Assembly (NCBI RefSeq): GCF_902477725.1
Contig: NZ_CABSIF010000001.1
Span: forward strand, 248,001 to 312,000
Source of the DNA: an uncultured Desulfovibrio sp.
GTDB lineage: Bacteria > Desulfobacterota > Desulfovibrionia > Desulfovibrionales > Desulfovibrionaceae
Direction: 5' to 3'
DNA: 64,000 nt
In this document: piece by piece, positions 8,209 through 16,712 of the stretch
Layout: every line of letters starts with the position of its first letter
Position numbering within the stretch: position 1 is the first letter of the stretch
Program-made: the position numbers and the translations under genes
Notes under the pieces: model-generated
Seen by the model: only the letters and a program-made list of their open reading frames with translations
Databases searched by the model: none
Told to the model about the DNA's origin: nothing

Positions 8209-8661
8209 ATGCGAATTCTGGTGCTGCACGGCGTCAATCTGAACATGTTTGGCAAGCGCGACCCCTCACAGTACGGCACGGCCACCCTGGCGGACATTGA
8301 CGCGGCGCTGCAATCGCTTGCTCAGGAGCTGGGCGCAACCGTGGAATGCTTTCAGACCAACCACGAGGGCCTAATGGTGGAGCGCATCCACCAGGCGCTT
8401 GGCGAGGGCGTTGACGCGGTGGTCATCAATGCGGGCGCATGGACGCACTACAGCTATGCCATTGCTGACGCCCTGGCCATTCTGCCTGTGCCTGTGGTGG
8501 AGGTTCACATGTCCAATGTTCACGCGCGCGAGGCATTCCGGCACCATTCTGTGCTGTCGCCAGTGTGTGCGGGCAGCGTGTGCGGATTCGGCGTTGAGAG
8601 TTATCTTCTTGGCCTGAGAGCCGCGCAATCGCTGGCGGCTAAAACCGCAAACAAAGCGTAG
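8209..8661 (+). CDS. aroQ: Type II 3-dehydroquinate dehydratase
   Basis: A 150-residue type II dehydroquinase, which dehydrates 3-dehydroquinate to 3-dehydroshikimate, the substrate of the upstream AroE. All key segments are present: LHGVNLNMFGKRDPSQYGT with the catalytic Tyr, NAGAWTHYSYAI, EVHMSNVHAREAFRHHS with the catalytic His, and SVCGFG. Length is normal for this dodecameric family. It is the second gene of an aroE-aroQ pair. Confidence 0.96.
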   Translation: MRILVLHGVNLNMFGKRDPSQYGTATLADIDAALQSLAQELGATVECFQTNHEGLMVERIHQALGEGVDAVVINAGAWTHYSYAIADALAILPVPVVEVHMSNVHAREAFRHHSVLSPVCAGSVCGFGVESYLLGLRAAQSLAAKTANKA

Positions 8662-8704
8662 TAAAGACGCAGTATATAATTTGCTGGGGTGCGAGCCTAG
8701 ATTT

Positions 8705-8734
8705 TTGACTTTTTCTGCTGTAGCGTTGTAGATA
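8705..8734 (+). promoter_or_regulatory. Sigma-70-type promoter of the hdr-flx operon
   Basis: -35 TTGACT at 8705-8710, an 18-nt spacer, and -10 TAGATA at 8729-8734. The predicted start is near 8742, about 40 nt before hdrC. I do not see a clear Rex-type palindrome in this leader. Confidence 0.6.
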
Positions 8735-8780
8735 GTCTTGTCACAGCGGCACCCCATCAGCTTCTAACCAGAGAGTTCCC

Positions 8781-9362
8781 ATGAACGAAGCCATTAACCT
8801 GAACCGCCTGCGCGACCCTGCCTTTACGGAGGAAGTGGACGCGCACAGCGGGCAAAAAGTGTCCACCTGCTATCAGTGCGGCAATTGTACTGCCGGCTGT
8901 CCCGCAGGGTTCGTTTACGACATGCAGGTCAACCAGATCATGCGGGCGGTACAGTTGGGCTTGAAGGACGCGGTACTTGATTCGCGCTCCATCTGGATGT
9001 GCCTGTCCTGTTCCACCTGTAGCCAGCGGTGTCCCAACAACATCGACGTGGCCGGAGTCATGGAGACCCTGCGCCACATGGCTCGCAAGGAAGGCCGCGT
9101 GGCCGTTCCCAAGGTGGAAAAATTCTGGTTTTCCTTCCTGGATACGGTGCGCGCCTTTGGCCGCACCCACGAAATCGGCACCATGGCGCTCTACATGATG
9201 CGCTCGCTCCGCGTGTTTACCGACGTTGACCTCGCGCCCGAAGCCCTCAAAAAGGGCAAGCTGGGGCTCAAGCCCCACATTCTGCCGGGCGGGGCAGGGC
9301 CGGTTACCCGTATCTTTACGCGCTACAAGGAACGCGCCAAGCGCGAGGGGGTGCGCCCATGA
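8781..9362 (+). CDS. hdrC: Heterodisulfide reductase subunit C-like protein
   Basis: A 193-residue cytoplasmic Fe-S protein. Two CxxCxxCxxxC(P) clusters, CYQCGNCTAGCP (near residue 30) and CLSCSTCSQRCP (near residue 74), bind two [4Fe-4S] centres that pass electrons between HdrA and HdrB. There is no membrane segment, as in soluble HdrABC. It opens a six-gene operon, and its stop overlaps the hdrB start (ATGA). In Desulfovibrio such proteins act with FlxABCD rather than with methanogen cofactors. Confidence 0.93.
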   Translation: MNEAINLNRLRDPAFTEEVDAHSGQKVSTCYQCGNCTAGCPAGFVYDMQVNQIMRAVQLGLKDAVLDSRSIWMCLSCSTCSQRCPNNIDVAGVMETLRHMARKEGRVAVPKVEKFWFSFLDTVRAFGRTHEIGTMALYMMRSLRVFTDVDLAPEALKKGKLGLKPHILPGGAGPVTRIFTRYKERAKREGVRP

Positions 9363-10291
9363 ATTTTGCCTACTACCCCGGCTGCTCTGCCCGAGGTTCT
9401 TCAAAAGATTACGAAATGTCCACCCAGGCTGTGTGCAAAGCCCTGGACATGAGGCTTGTGGATATTCCCGACTGGAACTGCTGCGGTTCTACCCCGGCCC
9501 ATGCCGTGGATACGGAACTTTCCGCCGCCCTGTGCGTGCGCAATCTTGATATTGCCGCCCAGCAAAAGGCCGAGATTCTGCTTACCCCCTGCCCCAGCTG
9601 CCTTTCAAACCTGCGCATGGCCTCAAAACGCATGGAAAACCCCGCCTTTCGCAGCCGGGTTGACGAACTGCTCGACGGCCCCTCGGCCAAGGAATTTCCG
9701 CCTGTCACCTCCGTTATGCAGGGCATTGCCGCGCAGATGGACATGGCAGCCATTGCCGCCCGCGTACGCCAGAGCCTCAAGGGGCTCAAGCTTGTGGCCT
9801 ACTACGGCTGCCTCATGAGCCGCCCGGCCGAAGTGATGAACTTTGGCGACCCGGAAAATCCCACGCTCATGGAAGAAATGATGTCGGCCTGTGGGGCGGA
9901 GATGCTTGATTTTCCGCTCAAGACCGCCTGTTGCGGCGCGTCCTTCGGTATTCCCGAACGCCCCATGACGGCCAAGAATTCGGGCCGCATCCTTGAGCTG
10001 GCAACCCGCCTTGGCGCAGATGCCATTTTGGTGGCCTGCCCGCTCTGCCAGATGAACCTTGACCTGCGCCAGGATCAGGCCAGCGCGGCCATGGACACCA
10101 AGTTCCGCATGCCGGTGCTCTACTTCACCCAGATGATGGGCATTGCCTTTGATCTGCCGGAAGAAGAACTGGGCCTGAACAAGCTGTGCGTCAGCCCCAA
10201 CGGCCTTATCCGCAAACTGGGCGAGCTGCGCCGCGAGGAAGCGGCCAAACCCACAGAGCAGAAGGCCAAGGCCGCTGAAGGAGGCAGGTAA
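9359..10291 (+). CDS. hdrB: Heterodisulfide reductase subunit B-like protein
   Basis: A 310-residue catalytic subunit candidate. It has two CCG domains: YYPGCSARGSS...WNCCGS...CPSC in the first half and YYGCLMSRP...TACCGASFG...CPLC in the second. In methanogens these cysteines hold the noncubane [4Fe-4S] clusters that reduce a disulfide. Here the physiological disulfide is unknown; DsrC has been proposed for sulfate reducers. The last 30 residues are Lys/Ala rich. Start and stop codons overlap with hdrC and hdrA, which indicates translational coupling. Confidence 0.93.
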   Translation: MNFAYYPGCSARGSSKDYEMSTQAVCKALDMRLVDIPDWNCCGSTPAHAVDTELSAALCVRNLDIAAQQKAEILLTPCPSCLSNLRMASKRMENPAFRSRVDELLDGPSAKEFPPVTSVMQGIAAQMDMAAIAARVRQSLKGLKLVAYYGCLMSRPAEVMNFGDPENPTLMEEMMSACGAEMLDFPLKTACCGASFGIPERPMTAKNSGRILELATRLGADAILVACPLCQMNLDLRQDQASAAMDTKFRMPVLYFTQMMGIAFDLPEEELGLNKLCVSPNGLIRKLGELRREEAAKPTEQKAKAAEGGR

Positions 10292-12252
10292 TGAGAATAG
10301 GCGTCTTTATCTGCCACTGCGGCAGCAACATCGCCGGAACCGTCGATTGCGCCCAGGTGGCGGCCATTGCCCGCACCTACCCGGACGTGGTCTATGCCGA
10401 CGACCCCATGTACACCTGCGCCGAACCGGGGCAGGCGGCCATTGAGGCAGCCATCCACGAGCACAAGCTCGACGGCGTGGTTGTGGCCTCCTGCTCGCCG
10501 CGCATGCACGAGCCCACCTTCCGCCGCACGGTGGAACGCGCGGGGCTAAACCGCTACATGCTTGAAATGGCCAACATCCGCGAACACGTTTCGTGGATTG
10601 GCAAGGACATGGAAGCCAACACCAACAAGGCTGCCGAACTGGTGCAGCTTGCGGTGGAAAAGCTGCGCAACAACAGACCCCTGCTGGCCAAAAGCTTTGA
10701 CGTCAACAAGCGCGTGCTTGTCATCGGCGGCGGCGTGGCGGGTATTCAGGCCGCGCTTGACTGTGCCGACGGCGGCATTCAGGTGGTGCTGGTGGAACGC
10801 GATGCGACCATCGGCGGCAAGATGGCAAAGCTGGACAAGACCTTCCCCACCGTTGACTGCTCGGCCTGCATCCTCGGCCCCAAGATGGTGGACGTGGCCC
10901 AGCACTCCAACATCACGCTCTATGCCTATTCCGAAGTGGAAGACGTTTCGGGCTATGTGGGCAACTTTACGGTAAAAATCCGCAAGCGCACCACCTATGT
11001 GGACTGGAGCCTGTGCACAGGCTGCGGCGCATGCACAGAGAAATGCCCGGCCAAGAAAACGCCCGACACCTTCAACGAACTGACGGGCAACACCACGGCA
11101 ATCACCATTGCCTTTCCGCAGGCCATCCCCAAGAAGGCCGTCATCAATCCGCAATTCTGCCGCCAGCTTCTCAAGGGCAAGTGCGGCGTGTGCGCCAAGG
11201 TGTGCCCCACAGGGGCCATCAAGTATGACATGGAAGATGAAGTCATTACCGAAGAAGTGGGCAGCATTGTTGCCGCCACCGGTTATGACCTCATGGACTG
11301 GACCGTGTACAAGGAATACGGCGGCGGGGCCTACCCCGACGTTATCACTTCCTTGCAATACGAGCGTTTGCTCTCCGCATCCGGCCCCACGGGCGGGCAT
11401 GTGAAGCGCCCCTCTGACGGCAGGGAACCCAAGAACATCGTCTTTGTGCAGTGCGTCGGCTCGCGCGACAAATCCGTGGGCCGTCCCTACTGCTCCGGCT
11501 TCTGCTGCATGTACACGGCCAAGCAGGCCATCCTGACCAAGGATCACATTCCCGATTCCAAGTCCTTTGTCTTCTACATGGACATCCGCGCTCCAGGGAA
11601 GATGTACGACGAGTTTACCCGCCGCGCCATGGAAGAATACGGTACGGAATACATCCGTGGCCGCGTGTCGCAGATTTACCCCGACGGCAACGGCCAGATG
11701 ACGGTCATGGGCGTGGATACCCTGCTGGGCCAGCCAGTGGAAATCAAGGCCGACCTGGTGGTGCTTGCCGTGGGCGTCGAGGCCAGCAAGGGCTCGCCCC
11801 AGCTGGCGGAAAAGCTGCGTATCTCCTACGACAGCTACGGCTTCTTCATGGAAAGCCACGTCAAGCTCAAGCCTGTGGAAACCAATACCGCTGGTGTGTA
11901 TCTGGCGGGCGTATGCCAGGGGGTCAAGGACATTCCCGCCTCCGTGGCCCAGGGTTCCGCCGCTGCGGCCAAGGTGCTGGCGCTCTTCTCCAAGGACAAG
12001 CTTGAAAGCGACCCGCAGATCGCCCAGGTGGACATCCGCCGCTGCGTCAACTGCGGCAAGTGCATCCGCTGCTGCCCCTTCGGAGCCATCAAGGAAGTGG
12101 AAATCCGGGGCGAGGGCAAGGCTCAGGTCATCGAGACCGTGTGCCAGGGCTGCGGCCTGTGTACGTCCACCTGTCCGCAGGGGGCCATCCAGCTTTCACA
12201 CGCTACTGACAACCAGATCCTTGCGGAGGTAAACGCCTTATGCCAGTGCTAA
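10291..12252 (+). CDS. hdrA: Heterodisulfide reductase subunit A-like flavoprotein
   Basis: A 653-residue FAD protein, the predicted site of flavin-based electron bifurcation. Features in order: N-terminal CHCGSNIAG, the FAD-binding GGGVAGIQAALDCAD (near residue 148), DCSACILGPKM, the ferredoxin-like cluster CTGCGACTEKCP with a second cysteine set KCGVCAKVCPTGA, the disulfide/flavin region GYDLMDW, and two C-terminal clusters, CVNCGKCIRCCP and CQGCGLCTSTCP. Length matches bacterial HdrA without an inserted thioredoxin-reductase domain. It overlaps hdrB by one nucleotide and the next gene by 13 nt. Confidence 0.95.
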   Translation: MRIGVFICHCGSNIAGTVDCAQVAAIARTYPDVVYADDPMYTCAEPGQAAIEAAIHEHKLDGVVVASCSPRMHEPTFRRTVERAGLNRYMLEMANIREHVSWIGKDMEANTNKAAELVQLAVEKLRNNRPLLAKSFDVNKRVLVIGGGVAGIQAALDCADGGIQVVLVERDATIGGKMAKLDKTFPTVDCSACILGPKMVDVAQHSNITLYAYSEVEDVSGYVGNFTVKIRKRTTYVDWSLCTGCGACTEKCPAKKTPDTFNELTGNTTAITIAFPQAIPKKAVINPQFCRQLLKGKCGVCAKVCPTGAIKYDMEDEVITEEVGSIVAATGYDLMDWTVYKEYGGGAYPDVITSLQYERLLSASGPTGGHVKRPSDGREPKNIVFVQCVGSRDKSVGRPYCSGFCCMYTAKQAILTKDHIPDSKSFVFYMDIRAPGKMYDEFTRRAMEEYGTEYIRGRVSQIYPDGNGQMTVMGVDTLLGQPVEIKADLVVLAVGVEASKGSPQLAEKLRISYDSYGFFMESHVKLKPVETNTAGVYLAGVCQGVKDIPASVAQGSAAAAKVLALFSKDKLESDPQIAQVDIRRCVNCGKCIRCCPFGAIKEVEIRGEGKAQVIETVCQGCGLCTSTCPQGAIQLSHATDNQILAEVNALCQC

Positions 12253-13688
12253 ACGGCAAAGAACTGAGAATTGTAGGTTTTCTCTGCAACTGGTGTTCAT
12301 ATGGCGGCGCGGATACTGCCGGTGTGGCCCGCGCCACCCAGCCCACAGACCTGCGCGTCATCCGTGTTCCCTGCTCGGGCCGTATTGACCCGCTGTTCAT
12401 CGTCAAGGCGCTGCTCAACGGCGCGGACGGAGTGCTGGTTTCCGGCTGCCACCCGCGCGACTGCCACTACGCCGCAGGCAACTTTTATGCCCGCCGCCGC
12501 CTTGAGGTGCTCAAGCAGTTCCTGCCCGTGCTGGGCATTGACGAACGCCGCTTTGAATACACCTGGGTTTCGGCCTCCGAAGGCCAGCGCTGGCAACAGG
12601 TGGTCACGGTCTTCACCGACCGCATCCACAAGCTCGGCCCCGCGCCCAAGCTGGAAGACCCGGAACCGCTGCTCAAAATCGCCGACATGGCGCTGACCTC
12701 CCTGCGCTCCCTTGGCACAGGGCAGAACGCCGCCCTTGCCGACCTGAAAGAAGCCATCAAGGCCAAGCTGCCCGAGCTGGACTGCGTGCTCGGCTGGCAG
12801 CAGGGCTATGACGCCGCGCACACCGTGCCCCTGTTCATGAAGACCCCCGAGGACGTGGACAAGCTCGTGTGGGGGCCCTTTAACGTCAACAATCCCGCCG
12901 TGTACCTGCCCTCGTTCAAGGGCAAGAAGGTGGGCATTGTGGTCAAGGGCTGCGACTCACGCTCTGTTGTTGAGCTGCTTCAGGAAAACCTGATTCGCCG
13001 CGAAGATGTGACCATCTTTGCCCTGCCCTGCGAAGGCACGCTGGACATGGCCCGCGTCAATCAGGATCTGGGCCGCTACACCAAGATTGACGGCGTGACC
13101 TACGATGAGGCCGGTGTGACCATCACCGCCGACGGCAAGGATCACCGCTTCTGCATGACCGACTACGCCCAGGGCAAGTGCTACGGCTGCACCACGCCTT
13201 CGGCAGTGCTGGCCGACACCCTGCTTGGTCAGCCCGTCAAGGTGGACGGCGCGGCGGGCACCCCGCCGGAACTGGCCCTGCTCGATTCCATGACTCTGGA
13301 CGAGCGGCTCGCCTTCTGGCGCGGCCAGATGGATCGCTGCCTGCGTTGTTACGCCTGCCGCAATGCCTGCCCCATGTGCGTGTGCCGCGACTACTGCGTG
13401 TCAGACAGCCGCGATCCGCACTGGATGACGCAGGAAGACAGCGCCAAGGAAAAACTCTTCTTCCAGACCATCCACGCCATGCATCTGGCTGGCCGCTGCA
13501 CAGGCTGCGGCGAATGCCAGCGCGCCTGCCCCGTGGGCATTCCCATCCTGGCCCTGCGTCAGCAGATTGCCCGCGCTGTGGCCCAGCTTTTTGACGGCTA
13601 CCAGCCCGGTCTCAATCCGGATGAAGTGCCGCCCCTGCTGGGCTATGAAGTGGTTGAAAAGAACATTCATGAGAGGGACTGGAAATGA
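12240..13688 (+). CDS. flxD: MvhD/FlxD-type iron-sulfur domain fused to an FlxC-type Fe-S protein
   Basis: A 482-residue protein. Residues about 10-135 are an MvhD-like [2Fe-2S] domain (FLCNWCSYGGAD, RVPCSGRIDP, VSGCHPRDCHY) that normally hands electrons to HdrA. Residues about 225-330 contain GIVVKGCDSRSVVELLQE and CYGCTTPSAVLAD, resembling the FrhB/coenzyme F420 hydrogenase beta family. Two [4Fe-4S] clusters follow, CLRCYACRNACPMCVC and CTGCGECQRACP. The joining of these parts in one chain suggests a FlxC-FlxD fusion; the exact assignment of the C-terminal half to FlxC is inference from operon order. It overlaps hdrA and the following gene. Confidence 0.8.
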   Translation: MPVLNGKELRIVGFLCNWCSYGGADTAGVARATQPTDLRVIRVPCSGRIDPLFIVKALLNGADGVLVSGCHPRDCHYAAGNFYARRRLEVLKQFLPVLGIDERRFEYTWVSASEGQRWQQVVTVFTDRIHKLGPAPKLEDPEPLLKIADMALTSLRSLGTGQNAALADLKEAIKAKLPELDCVLGWQQGYDAAHTVPLFMKTPEDVDKLVWGPFNVNNPAVYLPSFKGKKVGIVVKGCDSRSVVELLQENLIRREDVTIFALPCEGTLDMARVNQDLGRYTKIDGVTYDEAGVTITADGKDHRFCMTDYAQGKCYGCTTPSAVLADTLLGQPVKVDGAAGTPPELALLDSMTLDERLAFWRGQMDRCLRCYACRNACPMCVCRDYCVSDSRDPHWMTQEDSAKEKLFFQTIHAMHLAGRCTGCGECQRACPVGIPILALRQQIARAVAQLFDGYQPGLNPDEVPPLLGYEVVEKNIHERDWK

Positions 13689-14770
13689 GCATGATCCGCT
13701 TTGTTACCCCTGACGGCTTGCCCGCGTTTCTTGCCTACCTCTCGCAGAATGGCCGCCGTGTGCTGGTGCCGGTAGAAAAGCCCGCCAACAAGCGCTCGGT
13801 CGTCTTTGAGCCGTGGCAGGAAGGCAAGCCCTTTACCATGGAAAAGGCCACTGTGCCCGCCAAGGAGGCCGTGCTGCCCCAGTGCGAAACCCTGGTGCGC
13901 TACAAAAAAACCAAGGATCCTGAAAACCTCGAGCGCGTCACCATGAGCCTGGACGACAAGCCCGAGGCTCAGCCCACCGTGGTTTTTGCCTGCCGTCCCT
14001 GCGATGCGCGGGGTTATGCGGTGCTTGACCGCCCCTACCTCAAGGGCCCTTACGCCGATCCTTACTACAAGGCGCGGCGCGAGCAGCTCACGGTGGTTAC
14101 GCTCACCTGCGGCAGCGGCTGCAACACCTGCTTCTGCCACTGGGTTGGCGGCGGCCCAACCTCACCTGAAGGCTCGGACGTGCTCATGACCGAGATCGAG
14201 GGCGGCTACGTGCTGCAAGCCATCACGCCCAAGGGCGAGGAACTGCTGGCTGCGTCTTCCCTCTCGGAAGGTGCCGATCTCTTCCCCAAGGCGGAAGCCG
14301 CCCGCAAGGAAGCCTGGGCCAGCCTTGTGCCTGCACCCAACATCAAGAACGCGCCCGAAAAAGTGGCTGCCCGCTTTAACGACACGCAGTTCTGGCAGGA
14401 TCAGACCGACCGCTGCCTTTCCTGCGGGGCCTGCACCTACTTTTGCCCCACCTGCTACTGCTTCACCATCACCGATGAAGGCGAAGGACTGAGCGAAAAA
14501 GGTGGCCGCCGTCTGCGCAGCTGGGACAACTGCATGTCCTCGCTGTTCACCCGCGAGGCCAGCGGCCACAATCCGCGTATGCTCAAGGCATTGCGCATGC
14601 GCAACCGCGTTTCGCACAAGTACTCCACCTATCCTGAAAACTGGGGTTCGTTCTCGTGCAGCGGCTGTGGTCGCTGCATCAGCAATTGCCCCGTCTGCGT
14701 GGACATCCGCTCCATCGTGCTGGCCGCCATTGAAGACGGCAACGATGAAAAGAAGTCCACGGACAAGTAG
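13685..14770 (+). CDS. flxB: 4Fe-4S dicluster protein, FlxB-like
   Basis: A 361-residue soluble protein. The N-terminal half carries a cysteine-rich segment (ACRPCDARGY, CGSGCNTCFCHW); the C-terminal half has two ferredoxin-like clusters, CLSCGACTYFCPTCYCF and CSGCGRCISNCPVC. This layout is shared with HydB/AsrA-like electron-transfer subunits. In the Desulfovibrio flx cluster the corresponding subunit sits between FlxA (NADH side) and the MvhD-type subunit, so an internal electron carrier role is inferred. It starts inside the preceding stop (ATGA) and ends 8 nt before flxA. Confidence 0.8.
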   Translation: MSMIRFVTPDGLPAFLAYLSQNGRRVLVPVEKPANKRSVVFEPWQEGKPFTMEKATVPAKEAVLPQCETLVRYKKTKDPENLERVTMSLDDKPEAQPTVVFACRPCDARGYAVLDRPYLKGPYADPYYKARREQLTVVTLTCGSGCNTCFCHWVGGGPTSPEGSDVLMTEIEGGYVLQAITPKGEELLAASSLSEGADLFPKAEAARKEAWASLVPAPNIKNAPEKVAARFNDTQFWQDQTDRCLSCGACTYFCPTCYCFTITDEGEGLSEKGGRRLRSWDNCMSSLFTREASGHNPRMLKALRMRNRVSHKYSTYPENWGSFSCSGCGRCISNCPVCVDIRSIVLAAIEDGNDEKKSTDK

Positions 14771-14778
14771 GAGCAGAC

Positions 14779-15810
14779 ATGGCAACCAAGAAAACTACCG
14801 GCAAAGCCACTACCCCCAAGACTGCGCCCCAAAATACCGCCGCGCCTGAAAAGGCCGCTGCAAAGGCAGAACCAGCTGTGGATACCAAGCCAACTGCCGC
14901 CGCCAAGCCAGCCGCCAAGCCGGGCCTCAAGCCCGCGCCCGACGGCGGCATGCTGCGCGAAATCACGGCCCGTCCCATGATGCAGGGCAACCCCTACCTG
15001 CCCATGCCCGCCACCGTGGCCGAAGTCATACAGGAAACAGGCAACATCAAGACCCTGCGCGTGGTGCTGGACGATGATGCGGCCATGAAGTCCTTTCGCT
15101 ACGAACCCGGCCAGGTGGGCCAGCTCTCCGTGTTCGGCGCTGGCGAATCCACCTTTGTCATCAACTCGCCGCCGTCGCAGAAGAACTACCTCCAGTTCTC
15201 CGTCATGCAGGCGGGCGAAGTGACATCGGCCATCCACAGGCTCTCGCCCGGCGACAAGGTGGGCGTACGCGCCCCTCTGGGTAATTACTTTCCTTATGCC
15301 GATTGGAAGGGCAAGGACATCTTCTTTGTGGGCGGCGGCATCGGCATGGCGCCTATTCGCACCATTATGCTGCACGTGCTGGAACACCGCGCCGACTTCG
15401 GCAAGGTGAGCCTGCTCTATGGCGCGCGTTCCCCGCGCGACATGGCCTTCAGCTATGAAACGGAAGACTGGCTGCGCCGCGATGATCTGGACTGCACCCT
15501 GTGCATCGACGCCCCCTTTGACGGCTGGCCGCACAAGGTGGGCCTGATACCCAACGTGCTGCTCGAACTGAACCCCGATCCCAAAAACTGCGTGGCCGTG
15601 CTCTGCGGCCCGCCCATCATGATCAAGTTCACGGTGCAGGCCCTGCAAAAACTCAACTTTGCGCCTGAAAACATCGTGACCACACTTGAAAAACGCATGA
15701 AGTGCGGCGTCGGCATCTGCGGGCGCTGCAACATCGGCGGCCGCTACGTCTGCGTGGACGGCCCCGTGTTCACCTGGCAGGAACTGCAGGATCTGCCGCC
15801 GGAATTGTAA
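14779..15810 (+). CDS. flxA: FAD/NAD(P)-binding oxidoreductase, FlxA-like, with Ala/Lys/Pro-rich N-terminal extension
   Basis: A 343-residue protein of the ferredoxin-NADP reductase superfamily, predicted NADH entry point of the complex. After residue about 75 it has a flavin barrel (FRYEPGQVGQLSVFG, FVINSPPS), the NAD loop VGGGIGMAPIRT, CGPPIMIKF, and a C-terminal CGVGICGRCNIGGRYVCVDGP cysteine set for a [2Fe-2S] cluster, as in dihydroorotate dehydrogenase electron-transfer subunits. Residues 1-55 are an unusual Ala/Lys/Pro/Thr tail. The tail is probably translated because AGGAG lies 5 nt before this ATG, whereas the next ATG (14950) has a poorer site. Confidence 0.85.
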   Translation: MATKKTTGKATTPKTAPQNTAAPEKAAAKAEPAVDTKPTAAAKPAAKPGLKPAPDGGMLREITARPMMQGNPYLPMPATVAEVIQETGNIKTLRVVLDDDAAMKSFRYEPGQVGQLSVFGAGESTFVINSPPSQKNYLQFSVMQAGEVTSAIHRLSPGDKVGVRAPLGNYFPYADWKGKDIFFVGGGIGMAPIRTIMLHVLEHRADFGKVSLLYGARSPRDMAFSYETEDWLRRDDLDCTLCIDAPFDGWPHKVGLIPNVLLELNPDPKNCVAVLCGPPIMIKFTVQALQKLNFAPENIVTTLEKRMKCGVGICGRCNIGGRYVCVDGPVFTWQELQDLPPEL

Positions 15811-15842
15811 AGTTCCACGGTAGTTATCATAAGCCTGTTTAT

Positions 15843-15899
15843 GGGGGGCCTCCCTTATGATTGCCCTTGGGCAACCGTAAGGGAGCCTCCCCTTTTTTT
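15843..15899 (+). terminator. Rho-independent terminator of the hdr-flx operon
   Basis: A 24-bp imperfect stem (15843-15866 with 15869-15892) followed by seven T residues. It is one of the strongest terminators in the window. Confidence 0.92.
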
Positions 15900-16040
15900 G
15901 CGCCCATGTGGAGTCCTGCCTGCACACTCGCTCAGATCACTTCCCAAGCTGCTTTTGTCGCTGCTCATTCATTCGGCGACAGTTGACAGGACGGGCGCAG
16001 TGGGTCAAGGAAGTACAACGCTTTCTTCAAGGGAGTATTC

Positions 16041-16580
16041 ATGAAAAAGATGCTGATTCTCTGTTGCCTGATGCTTGGACTGCCCGTGGCTGTTCAGGCC
16101 GGTAACGACAAGATTGATCCTTCCACGTATATCTGCGCCGAACTCGTCACCCAGCCCATGGCCGAAGGCGGTCAGCCACCCATATTTGAAGGCCTGCAAA
16201 TTGACGGCTATGTGAGCGCCAAGATGGGCAACCCCATTGCAGACCCGGAAACCCTCGCCCCCATGCTGGGCCAGGTTTACGGCGCCTGCCAGGTTGACCC
16301 CACCAAAAAGGTTGCCACCGTTTGGCAGGAAGCCCGCAAGACCTTTCCTGTCGATACAGAGAGCACATGGCGCGCGGACAAGACCCTGTGCAAGGATTAC
16401 ACCGCCAACCCCGATGACGGCAGCGGCTTTGTGATCTGGCTTGACGGCTACAACCGGGGCAAAAGCGGCAAACCTGCCTCAGTGCTTAACAGCGATGACA
16501 CCCTCAAGACCTACCTTGACGCTTGCAGCCAAAAGCCTGATTCCCTTATGCTGGACGTGCTGGCTGAAAGCGCCAAGTAG
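16041..16580 (+). CDS. Periplasmic protein with two HdeA-like domains
   Basis: A 179-residue exported protein with a signal peptide (residues 1-20, ending VQA). The mature part appears to contain two copies of an HdeA-like unit. Each begins at a cysteine (YICAEL near 31, TLCKDY near 115), has a middle IDGY/LDGY motif, and ends with a second cysteine (YGACQVDP near 80, LDACSQKP near 158) that would pair by disulfide. HdeA is a small acid-activated chaperone of enteric bacteria; a duplicated form is less usual. Acid-chaperone function is inference. AGGGAG precedes the start, and a terminator follows. Confidence 0.65.
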   Translation: MKKMLILCCLMLGLPVAVQAGNDKIDPSTYICAELVTQPMAEGGQPPIFEGLQIDGYVSAKMGNPIADPETLAPMLGQVYGACQVDPTKKVATVWQEARKTFPVDTESTWRADKTLCKDYTANPDDGSGFVIWLDGYNRGKSGKPASVLNSDDTLKTYLDACSQKPDSLMLDVLAESAK

Positions 16581-16602
16581 CTCGCCCCGCCACAAAAATT
16601 TG

Positions 16603-16638
16603 AAGGCCGCAGATTGCAAAATCTGCGGCCTTTGTTTT
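16603..16638 (+). terminator. Rho-independent terminator of the HdeA-like gene
   Basis: A 13-bp perfect stem (16603-16615 with 16620-16632), loop GCAA, then TGTTTTT. Confidence 0.85.
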
Positions 16639-16712
16639 TGAGAAAAGGCAAAAAAAGGCATGCTGATTGAAATGCTACCTCCGCATGAAGGCGGCGCAAT
16701 GCCTGGACTGCT

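Noticed and set aside
13667..15927. Long antisense frames across the flx genes
   Set aside because: They mirror highly expressed Fe-S protein genes with clear motifs; His/Gly/Ala-rich translations are typical shadow ORFs.
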